In this document: positions 24,105-36,264 of the stretch, in pieces
Layout of the letters: each line of letters starts with the position of its first letter
How positions within the stretch are numbered: the first letter of the stretch is position 1
Assembly: GCA_004794785.1 (NCBI GenBank)
Contig: SJOL01007269.1
Span: 1,006,188-1,070,187 of the forward strand
DNA length: 64,000 nucleotides
Direction: 5' to 3'
Origin: Opisthorchis felineus
Taxonomy: Eukaryota; Platyhelminthes; Trematoda; Opisthorchiida; Opisthorchiidae
The notes under the pieces: generated by a model
Seen by the model: the letters and a program-made list of their open reading frames with translations, nothing else
Databases searched by the model: none
Told to the model about the DNA's origin: nothing
Program-made: the position numbers and the translations under genes

Positions 24105-27000
24105 ATGGGGGCTAGGTGCCTAGCAACATGGGCACCACAAGGCATCCTAACTTGATATAACGTAAATTCCATAACGTGAAACACAATAGCTTTTAAAGAT
24201 TTTTCTGGATATAAGGCATGAATATTGGTGAAAAGATAGATCCGATTTTTCAAACTGCTTCATTCCATTCAGGAATTACACGTGTGGACATTTCGGGTGG
24301 TCTTACAACGTTAGCATCGCAAGAAAGCACTCACATTCCACGGTGATTCGCCCCATCTTGCCTAATGGACTGAAAGTTACAGCCCTTCAACACCATTAGT
24401 GACCTGTGGTCTGAGTTCCGTCACATGAAAGTAACGTCTCCTTATGTCTCCTTATATTCCCTGCAGAAAGATATATTATTTTTTGCCCAGGATGTATTCT
24501 TTTGTACTGTTTCAAGGTTCTTCAAAAAGCCGGATGAGAATCTCGTCAGAAAAAATGTCTACTTAAGTCAAATAGATGGCATTGAGGTTTTCCCGATCCT
24601 TGTCTTGTAGCCGGCAGTACCAAACGTGGTCTGTGGGCTGCCCAACGGTTCTCTGTTTTATATCAACTTGACTGTAAATGCCTTCTTAGTATCAACCAGC
24701 CGCTTGTGACCCAGGTGCTTATTCTTCCTCTATTTGCCGAGAGGTTTTAATTTCAAATCTCACCTGGAGATTTGTGAGATGCAAACACCTTTACAATTGT
24801 TTTCGGCCTCTACACATAGATCGGTTGCTCGTACTATCAATAAACAAGACACGTGCATGTTTGTGTTTCCAACCCACCTATTTTCTTACATTACTTTGAC
24901 ACATTAATAGATGTGTTAGTGCTCAGACTAAGACTCAGGAGGTGTATGCACTACTAACAGTTTATGTTGTGCAAGATGGCAGTATAGAGTTGCCAGACGC
25001 ACTTTGTACAATATAAATAAGGTGTCGAAATGGTGTTTAAGTCAAAAGTAGACTTGTCATTTGAGCATAACGGGTAAGAGTTCCTGAATGAAGGTCCAAA
25101 TAAGGAAGTTGTTTCTTCTGCAGTGTTATTTCCGCACGTGTTCCGCTCGTGGACCTGTGGAGTTTGGTTGCCCTACTGTCCGGTGTGCCAGCGCGTGCGT
25201 GTGCTGCGTCGAGCTACATGTATTTTTATTGTGCGCAATGTGAAAACACGAGCGGCCGTTCCATTTTGACAGCTGCATAAACTGATGTGGGTCAAGGCCA
25301 TAAGGACGGCACGTGATGTAGGTGGTCAAAAAGTTAATTAATCATATGGGAGCCACTTCCGACGTCCGAGTTCAGTATTGCACGTCGTCGCATAAAATGG
25401 CTTACGTGTCTGTTAACGTAAAAGCAGAGCAAAACAAGTGAATGGTCCACGTAGTGAGTACGACAGGTTCGGAGCCCCACTGTGCGAACAACTGGACCAA
25501 CAAAGGCATAGAAAAGAGAAAAACATATCTGTGGGTTCCTTTCACGAGTGCGGATTTATTGATCAGAAGGGATACCTAGGATGAAATGTGAAGGACAAAA
25601 TTTAGGGATCTTTGTTGTTACACATCTACCTAGCAGAAGTACCTTCTTCAGACTGGCGTCGACTGTTTGGAATCACCAAAATCAAGGAACAATGATGAAG
25701 AAGTATGCAGAGTGATACGTGCGTTGTTGCGCATTTTATTGATATTCTGGTGTATTCTATCCAAAACAAACGAATGTAGGAGGGACATATCAGTGGACTT
25801 TGGGAGTTGTACGGATTTTCGCTCAATCAGCCTTGAAATTTCAGCACGGTTTGTTAGACAGCTTCGGTCAATCTGAAGGGAAATGTACCACCGTCTAGAG
25901 CTACCGCTCTTAGGAGGTGATAGATTTGTACTATTTGCAAGTTTCCTACATGGTGAAATCTAGGTTAAGTTTGTGTGTTTTATGATCTTTCTAAATACAC
26001 GACGCGACAGTGACGCTCACCACACAAATACTGAGCGCAAAGCTTTAGTGTTCACGACCATGGCAGTGAATTCGCTGAGACCGATAAAATCTTCATTGTA
26101 GACACTTCGTGTCTACAAATTGTCAGACCAACGTAATTAACAGGTGGAAGGTTTATTCGAAATTTAATAGAAGGCTCTGGATTTTGCAGTTATTCTGATA
26201 TCCTTAGTGGATATTATGTTTGATATTTGTCATCTCGCAAAGCAATAACAATACCAAGTTAATCAATTTTTACAAGCAAGCACGAATTTCCCATAGTTGG
26301 ATTAACGTTGTGATTTCCTAATCCGTGATTTCATTTTGCAAGTAAAAACAAGCAAAAGTAATCGAAACAAAACATCTGACTTAATCTTGCGGCTTACTTA
26401 TTCCGATCAATAAATTTCTTTCCTTTTTCAGAAGTTTGCCGAAGTAACACAAAAATACATCGTTGCAAGGTTAAGAGCAATCGTTTGGTAGGGAATTGAT
26501 GCTTTTACTGGGTTCAATAAGCGAGTTCATGATTCACATCGCCGCCGGTGGGTAAGCGGCCCTTAAATTAATTCTAAAACATTGAACACATCATTCTATC
26601 TTTGGCGCAATTGAATTTTGAATAGTACCCCAGGACAACTAATGCTGAGGGATGTTGACATTCTGCTTTTCTCACCGTAGTGAACAGTTTAACGGACGTT
26701 ACAGACATTTCCAACTGAGGTAGCTAAAGATGGAAGACTTTGTCGAAACAGATGGAATTAAAATGCCATGTAGTTGAACTGTATTCACGTCATTCTTTTT
26801 TGACACATACGGATTGACGGGAACATTGGACTCGAGTTTTCTTCTTCTTAGATCTCATTATCTGTACTTATCTGTTGAATGGAAGCTCTAACAGGCCAAT
26901 CAATAGGTCAAGGTGACCGTAACAGTCCCCGTGTCTTCTTTCACACCAGTCACGTCGCTCATGCAAAAACAGATTTACATGTTCGTATGTTATCTGCTGG
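24105..27000. other. No gene recognised
   Basis: I found no convincing exon. A GC-rich patch at 25130-25300 contains repeated GTGC/GCGTG motifs, but no tRNA or gene was recognised in it. The hairpin at 26096-26118 is described separately. Confidence 0.4.
26096..26118. other. Perfect 10-bp hairpin with 3-base loop
   Basis: TTGTAGACAC (26096-26105) and GTGTCTACAA (26109-26118) are exact reverse complements around the loop TTC. No neighbouring gene explains it. Confidence 0.6.
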
Positions 27001-27004
27001 ATGC

Positions 27005-27160
27005 ATTTAGAATAGGGCGATGAAGCGAGGGTAGCAGGCCCACCTCACTAGTCAAGTGTCCTGGGTTCGAATTTTGGCACGGTTAAAGCTATGAATTGCC
27101 GATGAGCTCTGATGATAGCAGAACGGAAGCCCATTTACCTATCTTGTTAGGTGTGGATTG
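27005..27160 (+). repeat. tRNA-like repeat (possible third SINE)
   Basis: GCGATGAAGCGAGGGTAGCA followed about 40 bases later by GTCCTGGGTTCGAATTTTGG resembles a tRNA arrangement. The GGTTCGAAT block is a good B box, but the A box is weak. No anticodon stem or cloverleaf could be drawn convincingly, so a tRNA-derived repeat is likelier than a tRNA gene. Confidence 0.35.
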
Positions 27161-27164
27161 ATGA

Positions 27165-27894
27165 AAATAACTGCTTTAAGAAATAATGATGACCATTTAA
27201 ACAAGTAAATCCAAACTAGAAGAAGTTTATTAAATAGCAAGTAACGGATTGGTGATTACTGCCACCAATCATCCACTTCCCGGAAACAGTTAGAGGCTTA
27301 GGCAGGAATATTCCCCCTTGGTGCTTTTTTCTTAAAAAAGCCGATCGAGCTGCAGGTAAATATGCTGTTTTGTTCTATATCCTGAAGGCATTACCAAGTG
27401 AAGCTTATATAATTCTTCCGTGTTTCCCACATTTTGGAAAACTAACCTTCACCTGAGTGTAGTTATTGAGGTGTACGCATTCATTTTACATGAATACTCA
27501 TTCATATGATACATTGCTGAAGTCTTGTTATTCGACTTGTTATCTTTCAAGAGGGTTGTGCTGTCGGCTTTTCCGAAGGGCATTCGTTGCATGATCTTGG
27601 CAATAACAAGGGATGAGTTCACTTCCTACAGAGCAGTGTTTGTACGCTGGTTGGTTTTTATACAAACCAAGAGTACCCATGAGAGGCACATTTCTATTAA
27701 ACATGGAGCAGCCATTCGTCCAGTTTATCGGTAGAAAACATGGGTATTGTCATCTGTGACTTATGCAAAGTAAATGTTCATGCGTTGAAAACCAAACTAA
27801 TAGTGTGCACGTTTTGATGGTTCAAACAATACGTGCGTGGGTTTACTGGAGTCCAGTAGTCTTTTCAAGGAATATACACAATGGGCAAAAGGTA
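27165..27894. other. No feature recognised
   Basis: I see nothing supportable in this stretch. Open frames are of chance length. Confidence 0.4.
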
Positions 27895-28420
27895 TTTTAT
27901 ATTTCTTGAAGGAAACTCCTCATAAAGCCAGTAGAACACTTCAAAAAGCCATTACAAGCTTTGCTGTTCTTGAGACTCATCAGTCCCCGAGTTTCCCTTA
28001 ACGAAACTGCACATTATTAAATTACTCTCACTTTCACATCAGTTTAGTTTTAACAGGAAACTCAACTGAATCCCAACTGAATCTCGGTCATGATATTCCC
28101 CAGCTGACTGTGTTGTGCACACAGGGAGCCTCAAGTCTCGGTTAGAATGACATCTGGGATCTAGCTGCAGAACATACAGTTGACAGGAACTCGAAAACTG
28201 CGACTACCTGATGAGCCCAAAGTGGGAAAAAACTAGTGGTTAGCTGTCAAATAGTTTCCACCTAGAAAATATGCTGCGATATCTCGAACATCGCACCAAC
28301 TGAACAAGGAGTTGGCGTTTGTCCCATTCATTTGAAGAATGCCATAAACAAGAGATTCAGCTAAGATTTAGTTGAGTCACCCGTTAAAATCTAATCTATG
28401 CGTATTTCAATAAAGTCTTT
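27895..28420. repeat. FB inverted pair, diverged
   Basis: The forward part has GACTCATCAGTCCCCGAGTT and AACTGAATCTCGGTCATGAT. The inverted part has CGAAAACTGCGACTACCTGA, TGAGCCCAAAGTGGGAAAA, GATATCTCGAACATCGCACC and AAACAAGAGATTCAGC. The arms are considerably diverged and partly deleted, which suggests an old copy. Confidence 0.65.
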
Positions 28421-28424
28421 TATG

Positions 28425-29185
28425 TGACATTTTTGGGCGGTGATTTCATCTTTGGATAAGGGTCCGTGGGTCATGGCTGATGGAGAATATCTTATTTGTT
28501 GACGTTTATTACAAGGTTTTTATCCGAAGCATACAATAATTTGCACTTTGATAAAAAGTTGATGGAAACTTTAGCATCCAAATGTGTACATTCCACAGGC
28601 GTGTACAGCCTAAAGTGCATATGGTAGGTGTAATTATTTTTAGGTTCTATCAGGGTTTCCACACAAAGCTGCCAGTTATGTGAAGAAAAACAGCCTACGA
28701 TGATAGAGAGTACAATGGAGAGAATTTGTTTTGATTGAATCCATTCACTGAATTTATTGCGCTAGGTTTTCACCAGTATCGTTATGTGGTATCGACAGTT
28801 TGTAAGCCAAGACTTGAAACTGGATCTTCACGTGTGTGGATGTAGACAGTAAAAGTACTGTTCTTTAGTGCCCCAATAAAAAATGTTCGCCTGATGAGTT
28901 CATGCACTGAACACATTTAAGATGGATGAATTTTAAGGAATGTTGCTTCTCTTGGAGTCGTCTAGGTTATCCAAAGGTTTAGTTTCAAAAAATAACCCAA
29001 TTTTTTTCGGGAAACGCATCCTTGATTATCAGGATCGCTCTTTGAGGTGCTGTTTTTCTGACGAGCATGGCCAAGAAAGAGTAGTTTATACGACCTTCTT
29101 GCTAGGTAGTCTTCCCAATGCCGATCGATTTGGCAACTTGCCTGTATATCAGTCATAACAGCGGCGGAATGTAATTTCCCTTTTG
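28425..29185. other. No feature recognised
   Basis: Nothing supportable. Overlapping short open frames on both strands at 28940-29189 show no motif. Confidence 0.4.
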
Positions 29186-29190
29186 TCAAG

Positions 29191-29455
29191 GCGTAACAAA
29201 GTACTCATAAGTTTTTTGAGAACTCTTTGGCAGCGCACAACCGGTTTTACCCTTCTTTTTATCAGGTGGAATCCCTAAATTGGCGTCATTCATAGGCTCT
29301 ACTCTAACCCAAACTAGACAAAATTCATAAAATACACTCGTTTTCACTCAGTTGTTTCCGTGCAGCACATTCAGTTGAAGAAAACCATCATAAACGCGAC
29401 ATTCGGCTAGGATTCAGTTGAGTCTCCCGTCAGTTTGCAGGCAAATGCGTTGCGC
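29191..29455. repeat. FB module
   Basis: GCGTAACAAAGTACTCATAA, GCGCACAACCGGTTTTACCC and CATAGGCTCTACTCTAACCC mark the forward end. GCAGCACATTCAGTTGAAGA, AACGCGACATTC and TGAGTCTCCCGTCAG mark the inverted internal arm. The layout is the same as in the copies at 7928 and 10311. Confidence 0.7.
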
Positions 29456-29459
29456 TCCC

Positions 29460-29940
29460 ATTACTTCATTACGGAAACAACATTTAGATCTGATGCCGTT
29501 TTCAAGCTCGTTCATGACCTCAATGAAATTAGGAAACATTGTGTCCAAAGTGAACAGCCAACAGTTGATTGGCTTTGCACAGATTGATTAATTACGCAAT
29601 TCAAATAGTATTTAGTTGGATTTTATCGAGATTCTGGAATAAATGACTCGAGGAATGTAGACATCTCACCCAATTTCTTGCGTAAGAAGGTGGCAAATGA
29701 TTACCTTACCAATACGCTAAGTTTTAAACTACCAATGTTAGCTTTAGTTTGGTTCAAAATCTGCTTAGACAACTTTTGTGACAACAGGCAGTCTCGCAGG
29801 GCTTCTGCTTGAATCTTTTGAAAAGTAGAAGTAACGAGAAGACTAGAAGATTTCCACAATGGACGTGTTTTGTGGACACAGCCACAAAGTTTCTAATTCG
29901 TGTCCGCATTTCGATTGCGCGATGATATTTCTCCCTGTAA
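29460..29940. other. No feature recognised
   Basis: Nothing supportable lies between the FB copy and the SINE-B copy. Confidence 0.4.
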
Positions 29941-29941
29941 C

Positions 29942-30112
29942 TGAAGCCAATCAATGCCGAAAAGCTGAAAAGCATTTCACAGCTGTCCCATCTTTATTGG
30001 AAATCGTCAGCAACGCACATCTCACCTAACATCAGAGAGTCTCAAACTCGCGACACTCCGTCCAGTAGTTTGAACACCTAAACTTTGGGCCACTCGGTTA
30101 ATTTATGGGTCC
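29942..30112 (-). mobile_element. SINE-B copy, reverse orientation
   Basis: It begins TGAAGCCAATCAATGCCGAA and AAGCTGAAAAGCATTTCACA, then TTTATTGGAAATCGTCAGCA, then TCAAACTCGCGACACTCCG and AGTAGTTTGAACACCTAAAC. These are diverged reverse complements of the blocks in the plus-strand copy at 31715-31960. Confidence 0.65.
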
Positions 30113-30119
30113 TCACCTT

Positions 30120-31320
30120 AGGTGGCTGCCATCTCTGTGACGTCACGTTCAAGTAACACCAAGAACTTTCGGTGTTGTGTTCAGGTAATTAGTTACGTGA
30201 GCGTGTTTTGTTTTTGGCCTGCGTCACTACCTGGACAGGAAGATGCATAAACTATCGCCCTGCTTCCCCGTGGATATCATGACTTCGACGCTGCAATCCA
30301 TTAGGTATGGCTATGTCAGCACATTTGCACGGGTTCTCTTGATAATTTGCACCAATGATACAATAGCGGCAAGGTGACCGTTGACTTTCCAGGATAAGAA
30401 TCCTGAATGCGACAAAATGCCATCAAAAACGGATGTAATCGCGAAATAACGGGGGTTCCATATCAATCCTAACAAGTTTAGGGGTTAAGGAGTTGAGACC
30501 GTGTTCGATTCAATCCTATGGATTAGATCCCAGACGACATCATTTACCTGGACAACTCACTGTAGTAGAGTATGGTCATACTGTTCTATTGGTATTGAAC
30601 CTTCCCGTGCACTCAAACTGTCAGTTTACAGCCACTGCTTTATCGTGCCAGTCAGTAGCCCTTGTCAGCTTGTACAACACATAGGTACACAAAACAAGAC
30701 ATGCCTTATTTTAGGAGCCCTGTAAAGCGGATTTTAGGCCATCGTATGCTTCGTGGTGGAAACAGCAAAATTTTGAATCATTGTGTCTTACCGCAACACA
30801 CAACATCTTACCGGATCAGCTAGGTGCTGTGAAATTCTTACCGTACTTTGGTGCACCTACCTAACGGAAGGTAACACCAGTTGTCAACCAATGTTCTGTG
30901 TGTGCATGGTACACTCGGTGCGCTAATATTTTGTGATGAAAGTAGGTTAGAGGTAAAAACAATCATGGGTTCTCCGTTCTGCACGCGAACAGTTGTTTTT
31001 TTTGAGGCACTGCACCTTAGGTTAAGGTGAAGTTCACCTTCTCAAAACATTCCAAACTTGTTTGGATGGGAGAGTTGGCTTTAACTATTTGAGATTCTAC
31101 CACGACGGTTTGTACACCATCATATGCAAATTTTTGTAGGCGAAACTTATCAATTTTGTCTGCTCTGTCGGCTGCTATTAGTTTTTATTCTGTGTGTACT
31201 GTAACTCACACTGCTTTGGATGAGCGAATCGATTTTGATATCGATTCGCTGATGGTCGAATTGTTGCTACCACCAGTCTTGAATCCGCCACCAAGACGGA
31301 TATAATTGGAGACTTCGCCA
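30120..31320. other. No gene recognised
   Basis: No exon or repeat was recognised apart from the hairpin at 31223-31250. Confidence 0.4.
31223..31250. other. Perfect 11-bp hairpin
   Basis: AGCGAATCGAT (31223-31233) and ATCGATTCGCT (31240-31250) are exact reverse complements around a 6-base loop. It lies just left of the SINE-B cluster. Confidence 0.6.
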
Positions 31321-31321
31321 A

Positions 31322-31490
31322 GCCAATCTGTGCTCAAAAACCGAGGAGCAGTGTACAGCCTTACCATTCATATTGAGAATCATTAGCTATATGGATGAAA
31401 CAGCTTCTCAGCTTTTCAGCACAGATCGTCTTCACTTTCAGGACGAATTCTCCATCAAAAATTCCTAAATCTCACGACAACGACATTCAG
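31322..31490. mobile_element. SINE-B fragments joined as an inverted pair
   Basis: A reverse fragment (CCAATCTGTGCTCAAAAACC, GAGGAGCAGTGTACAGCC, TTGAGAATCATTAGC) runs to about 31392. It is followed at once by a forward fragment (GATGAAACAGCTTCTCAGCT, TTTCAGCACAGATCGTCTTC, GGACGAATTCTCCATC). The two are imperfect reverse complements, so the segment can fold into a long imperfect hairpin. Confidence 0.65.
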
Positions 31491-31540
31491 GTGTTTAACC
31501 TCGACTACGTTGTTCTTCATTCAACCAACACATAATTAAG

Positions 31541-31650
31541 TGAAGCCAGTCTATGCTGAAAAGCCGAGAAGCACTGTACAACTTCATCCTTATTGGGAAT
31601 CATCAGCAGTGGGCATCTCGCGAAACTCTGGAGAGTCAGTCAACTCTGGA
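31541..31650 (-). mobile_element. SINE-B copy, reverse, truncated
   Basis: TGAAGCCAGTCTATGCTGAA, AAGCCGAGAAGCACTGTACA, CTTATTGGGAATCATCAGCA and CATCTCGCGAAACTCTGGAG are reverse complements of the SINE-B tail half. The copy stops near 31650, before the tRNA-like part. Confidence 0.7.
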
Positions 31651-31714
31651 GGAACCAGTGTGACCGCGTGGCGTGGATCCCGTGATTGAAGGATGAGCGG
31701 CGCTATATCCTGTC

Positions 31715-31960
31715 TAAGTGTGAGTTAATCATACTGCTGATCAGCCGCTCGTGACCGAACGGTTAAGTGTTCAAACCACTAACCAGGAGGTCGCGGGCTC
31801 GAGACTCTCCGGAGTTTCATGAGATGCGCACTGCTAATGATTCCCAGTAAGGACGAAACTGCTGTACAGTGCTTCTCGGTATTTCAGCGTAGATTCGCTT
31901 CACGTACAGAACGAAATCTCCACAAAATTCCCAAATCTCCCCACGCTACTAACGTAATTA
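31715..31960 (+). mobile_element. SINE-B, fullest copy in the window
   Basis: It runs from TGTGAGTTAATCATACTGCT through GACCGAACGGTTAAGTGTTC, CAGGAGGTCGCGGGCTCGAG, GATTCCCAGTAAGGACGAAA, CTTCTCGGTATTTCAGCGTA and AACGAAATCTCCACAAAATT. The blocks CGAACGGTTAAG and GGTCGCGGGCTCGA may derive from a tRNA A box and B box. I use this copy to recognise the others at 22443, 29942, 40000, 54730 and 62770. Target-site duplications were not found by eye. Confidence 0.7.
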
Positions 31961-32264
31961 AGTCCCCAGTAAGTTACGATTACTTTCAGGAAACTAGTTT
32001 CGCGGGGGTTATGTGACTGACCTAGTTCTTCTTTCTGTTCGCAGCACACGTACGTGACTTACCTTAGGAAAGCAGGATTTGGCTGCATAAAGAAGCGTTG
32101 TTTTCCATCTTACCTTCACAAAAATCCCAAAGCAAACGCATTACACCTCGAAATATAAGCAAGCATTACTCTATGGGTAAGAATAACCTGCTTCCTAGGT
32201 GACAGCATGGTTACTGTTTTCTGAACAACACTCACCTGTTGTCTACTTACGTAAGGTGAAACAG
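31961..32264. other. No feature recognised
   Basis: Nothing supportable. The stretch separates the SINE-B cluster from the next FB copy. Confidence 0.4.
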
Positions 32265-32640
32265 TTAAATGCACTCATTTCGTAAACTAAGCTAGTAGTA
32301 ACGGGAGCCTGAGCTGAATCCCAGCTGAACTCTTGTTTGTAGTATCCCTGAACTAAATGCGCTGTTCAGAGGCCGCCGTATTTTTCAGTTGATACGATAT
32401 TCAAAGTATAACCGTATATTATCTTGACGTACCAAGCTACTCGGCTGGTATTTAGTTGTCTCCCGAGGAAACCAAATTAGTCAGCAAATGAGTGCAGATC
32501 ACCAGTTGCGCAAAATTTGACGATAAGTTTGACGGAACTCGGAGAGTTTGTCAAGAGAGTTTGCCCCAAGAAAGACAAAATCGATCTTGGGTCAGTGGAG
32601 TGCTCTCAGCAACCTTGTAGGTAGCCTGCTTCTGCTCAAG
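32265..32640. repeat. FB internal and end modules, diverged
   Basis: AATGCACTCATTTCGTAAAC, GAGCTGAATCCCAGCTGAAC and CCGTATTTTTCAGTTGATAC match the forward internal module. TCTCCCGAGGAAACCAAATT, TTGACGGAACTCGGAGAGTT and CTCTCAGCAACCTTGTAGGT match the inverted end. The middle is rearranged relative to other copies. Confidence 0.65.
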
Positions 32641-32644
32641 AAGC

Positions 32645-34655
32645 GGGCCTGTGAATTAGATTAAACAGTTGTAAGTACACTGTAGAAAAGAAATAAAGGT
32701 CCCTTCTACTCGATGAAATAGTTTTCATTTCAAACAGTTCTGTTTAGATTATTCAGAATGCTTTGTCTATAGTGCACCTCGGTAGGGCTTTTGAGTGATG
32801 AGTTACCGAAAAATCCAAGCGTAACTGATAATTTAGCGACTAAAAGATGAGTTGGCACGCAGAAACGGTCGTAAGCGAAAATGGTTAGGATAACCTTGTA
32901 TTAAAACTGAACACACTTGGTAAAGGGAGTTTAAAAAATTGAATACCTTTGATCTTGTTAATATTGGACAACTATTAAGGGTACCTGCAAACATGACCTG
33001 ACGAAAGTTTACATCAGACAAGATAATTTTTTCAACTAAGGACACAAAAGTTGCGATAAAAATGCAACGGACAACGCGTAAAATGTCATTAAATGATCGC
33101 ACAGTCATCTTGACCCTTTGATTCGATATTTATCCTTCGCGATATGAATGTGGCGGCTCTCCGTCAGTTTTGTCCTCACGATTCGGATATATTCCCCGAA
33201 ACTGGCCCATTTTTCCAATCTTAGAAGCTTTGCAATTGGATAAAATTGGATAAAATACTGACGTCCTGAAAGAAGCCGGAAATTGGTAAGAGCACTGTTT
33301 GACAAGGGAGATTTTCCCGGAATTATTAACAAACACTCGTTTGGGCGGCATTTGATTTCTGGTTAGCTGTAACGAGCAGAAAAGTTTAAACTCCAAATTT
33401 AGTCCTACTGGACGGCTTCAGCGTACAGTACTGGCACTGGCTAGTCGGATCAACAGTGGAAAAATGCGTCCCCATGGTATGAGTATAGCAAATCATGCAA
33501 TTTATCGCGGAGCCTTGGCCCAGCTGTAGAGAGCCCGGTTGCTCTGGACTTCCATTTGAGTATCATAAATTACTAGTTAGCTTGTTTGCTTTTTTATCGC
33601 AGTTAGCCCACTAATAGTGGCTCAACTTCTTAACTGATCCCTGTAATAGAAATGGACTGTTGCTGTCTGTGAAAGATGAAATGCAGATCTAAACAATTTC
33701 CTAATTTACACTCTGCTACGATCTTCTACAAGAAATTTTGGGATGAATCATGTGACAATCTAATTGCTCATGATAATTTCGTGCAATCTGCGTTTTTCCT
33801 GACAAAGGTCAGTCAAAGACACGCAGGAAGATCGTGCCTTGTTGTTTAATAGTTTTTACCATTTTACCGCAGCACCATGCACCAGATCGTTCGATATCAC
33901 GTGACACGGCTCAGTTAATGCAAAAGCGTTCGAGACAACCAAAAGTGGAGGCCAAGGACGCTTTCGCTTGTGGTTGCCTGATGTTTCATACACGGATCAT
34001 TGGTACTCCAGTACAACTCACCCATTATTTGGGCAGTACAAGAGGGAAAGGGAAAAAAATTCACTACTCAACTATGCAATGGTGAATAATCTATAAAAGC
34101 CTCACTTTGCTTTGTCTCTTGAAAAGATGCCTTTGGTAAAATCGATTCCCACCACATCAGTATTATTGATTACTATTGAGAATTTAACCGCGAATGACGT
34201 TCAAAACGGATCAAGGTTCAACTGCTAACAACAGGAAAGCCTAGCAAGCTGAAGGCCTTCTGCCTCGCAAAACTGTCCTAGCGCCACTTTCCTGGGTATC
34301 ATCGATGCGCTTGAGCACCCTAGAATGCACCCTGAATTCCTTCGCATAGAAACCTCTATAAACTTTTGGCTACATACAGATCCTGGCTGATGATGCCGCA
34401 GTATGTATACTCGATATTTATTGTATCACTCGGAAGCAAGCTTTCGAGTAAAAAACTCTGGGAATGAAATATTGAGGTGAAGAACAATCGTTACTGGGCA
34501 GGATTGGGTTTCAGTGAATCAAAGACTACATGCATGGAGAATTGAAGCCATTTCGTCGTAGTCAAGAAACCCGGAAATATTGTGCCCAGTACTGATTTTT
34601 TTAGTAATTGTGGCTAGCAACAAGATTAGGTGAACACCTTCGCTTCCATTTCGTT
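32645..34655. other. No gene recognised
   Basis: Overlapping open frames on the minus strand at 32833-33396 are of chance length and show no domain. I saw no repeat family member. Confidence 0.4.
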
Positions 34656-34659
34656 TTAA

Positions 34660-34880
34660 CAGTAATCCGCTCGTCCTAGTCTAGTGTGTAGGTTCATACC
34701 CAACAGCGGAAACACGGGGCTCGAGTTTTGCTCCTAATAAAGTTCACAGCAATGCATCTCCTTGGCCGCGCCCAAGTTTGAAACCTGGGAGTAAGATATG
34801 CTAGGCGAACAAACTACCAGTGTATCGGTTTATATTACTGGTGAAACACGCGAGTAGTACCTTGTCAGGTGTCAAAGCGC
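34660..34880. repeat. Dispersed repeat C, copy 3
   Basis: GGGCTCGAGTTTTGCTCCTA followed by ATAAAGTTCACAGCAATGCA and TCTCCTTGGCCGCGCC aligns with the core of the copy at 3535-3595. The upstream GTGTGTAGGTTCATACCCAA may be a B-box remnant, which would make repeat C another tRNA-derived family. Confidence 0.5.
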
Positions 34881-34884
34881 CATA

Positions 34885-36165
34885 TCCGCATCTGATGGAA
34901 GGTTAGTGGGGAAATTATAAGACTGATTTTCAGTATTTGTACATTATCGTTTATTACTCGAAGACTGTCTGGGGAAGTTCAAGAGGAAGCTATCGAATGT
35001 TGATTTTTTTCAAAAACTCAGCGCAAATGAGACGTTTACTTTCGTGGCTAACAGCTTGTAACCGCTTAGTTCGTCTTGGTCGATATAAAACTCCGCGCCT
35101 GAGAGTGCTCCTCCTTTCACCGGCATTCCACCCACATAGGGCTTCATCATTACATCCAAACAGGTAAACGTTCTGCAAAGTAGAAGAAAAACTGGGTAGA
35201 TGACATGATGAAAGTGAAGAAGATGGTTCATTTCTGGATCAAACTCAAAATGTATTCTAAGGAATCTGAAAGGGCTTAATCAGCAACCACTTTTTACCTT
35301 CTCTTACAAGAAGCCACCCGAAGCAAAGTCGCTTCCTCAAATATGGGAATTTTTGCACAGAGGTACGGAAGTAAATTGTCTGCGTGACATCTTGCGGTAA
35401 AATCTGCCAGTATGGACGCTTGGGTCTGGTGCATTTCTCTAACCACCGACAAGTCATTGTGAGTCAACTTATCACCCGACCAGTTTGTCGGGAGATCACT
35501 TTCTTGAAGAATAGGTCAATGTTTTGCAATTCAACATGTGACCGCTGCAGGCCTTAGACATATCCAGGTCTACAATTACTGCTTGGGCTAATTACAGTGT
35601 CAGTTGGAACGTAGAAATAAAAAATTGTAATGATAGAAGAAGCAACTTGCTATTCTCCAAAAAGCACAAAAAATTGTTTTAAAAAAATGAAACTCCACAG
35701 AAGAAACATTTGTCCAAATGCCCGGAAGTCTGTATGTGGGGCTTGTTTGATAGTGTTATGTCGCCAATCAAGGATGCATTGATAAGACATTGTTTCCACC
35801 TCCTGAAAATGCCTTAGCTTGAAATCTCACCTGAATATTTCATGGATGAAAAAATCTAAATTTTGTTGCTAAAGTATAAAATTTATTTTTTTTGTGCCTG
35901 TGCCGGGTCACAGAAATCTTGGACTCGTCACATTGCTTTGCCCAGTCAGGCCATCTAACTGAGCCGTCATCCATGGCTAACCGTAAATTGATGATGTTGC
36001 CCCAACAGACTGTTGTTTCGCTTGTAAGTCACTGTGGGATGCATAATAAGAGAAGCCTGATCAAATGGGTTCCCTGGATTGTTTAACATTTAGGAATGCA
36101 ATACTACTCGCGTTCTAAAAGAACTTTCACCCCGTTTTACTGTATGCATTTCTATTCAACAATAT
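34885..36165. other. No gene recognised
   Basis: No exon or repeat was recognised. Overlapping open frames at 34937-35231 on both strands show no motif. Confidence 0.4.
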
Positions 36166-36170
36166 TACAA

Positions 36171-36262
36171 ATGGTCGTTGGTTTGTTCACTGCAATTGGT
36201 TGGCAATTTGGTTGCCAACGTTTCATTACCAGTCGGGGTGATATTATCAGTACCTTCTTCGG
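36171..36262. repeat. Repeat D, partial copy
   Basis: GGTTGCCAACGTTTCATTAC followed by CAGTCGGGGTGATATTATCA matches the inner arm of repeat D (CGTTTCGTCACC..ACGAGGAGATATCATCAGT at 21940-21980). The outer part has a short inverted repeat, TTGGCAA/TTGCCAA, which may be incidental. Confidence 0.5.
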
Positions 36263-36264
36263 GG

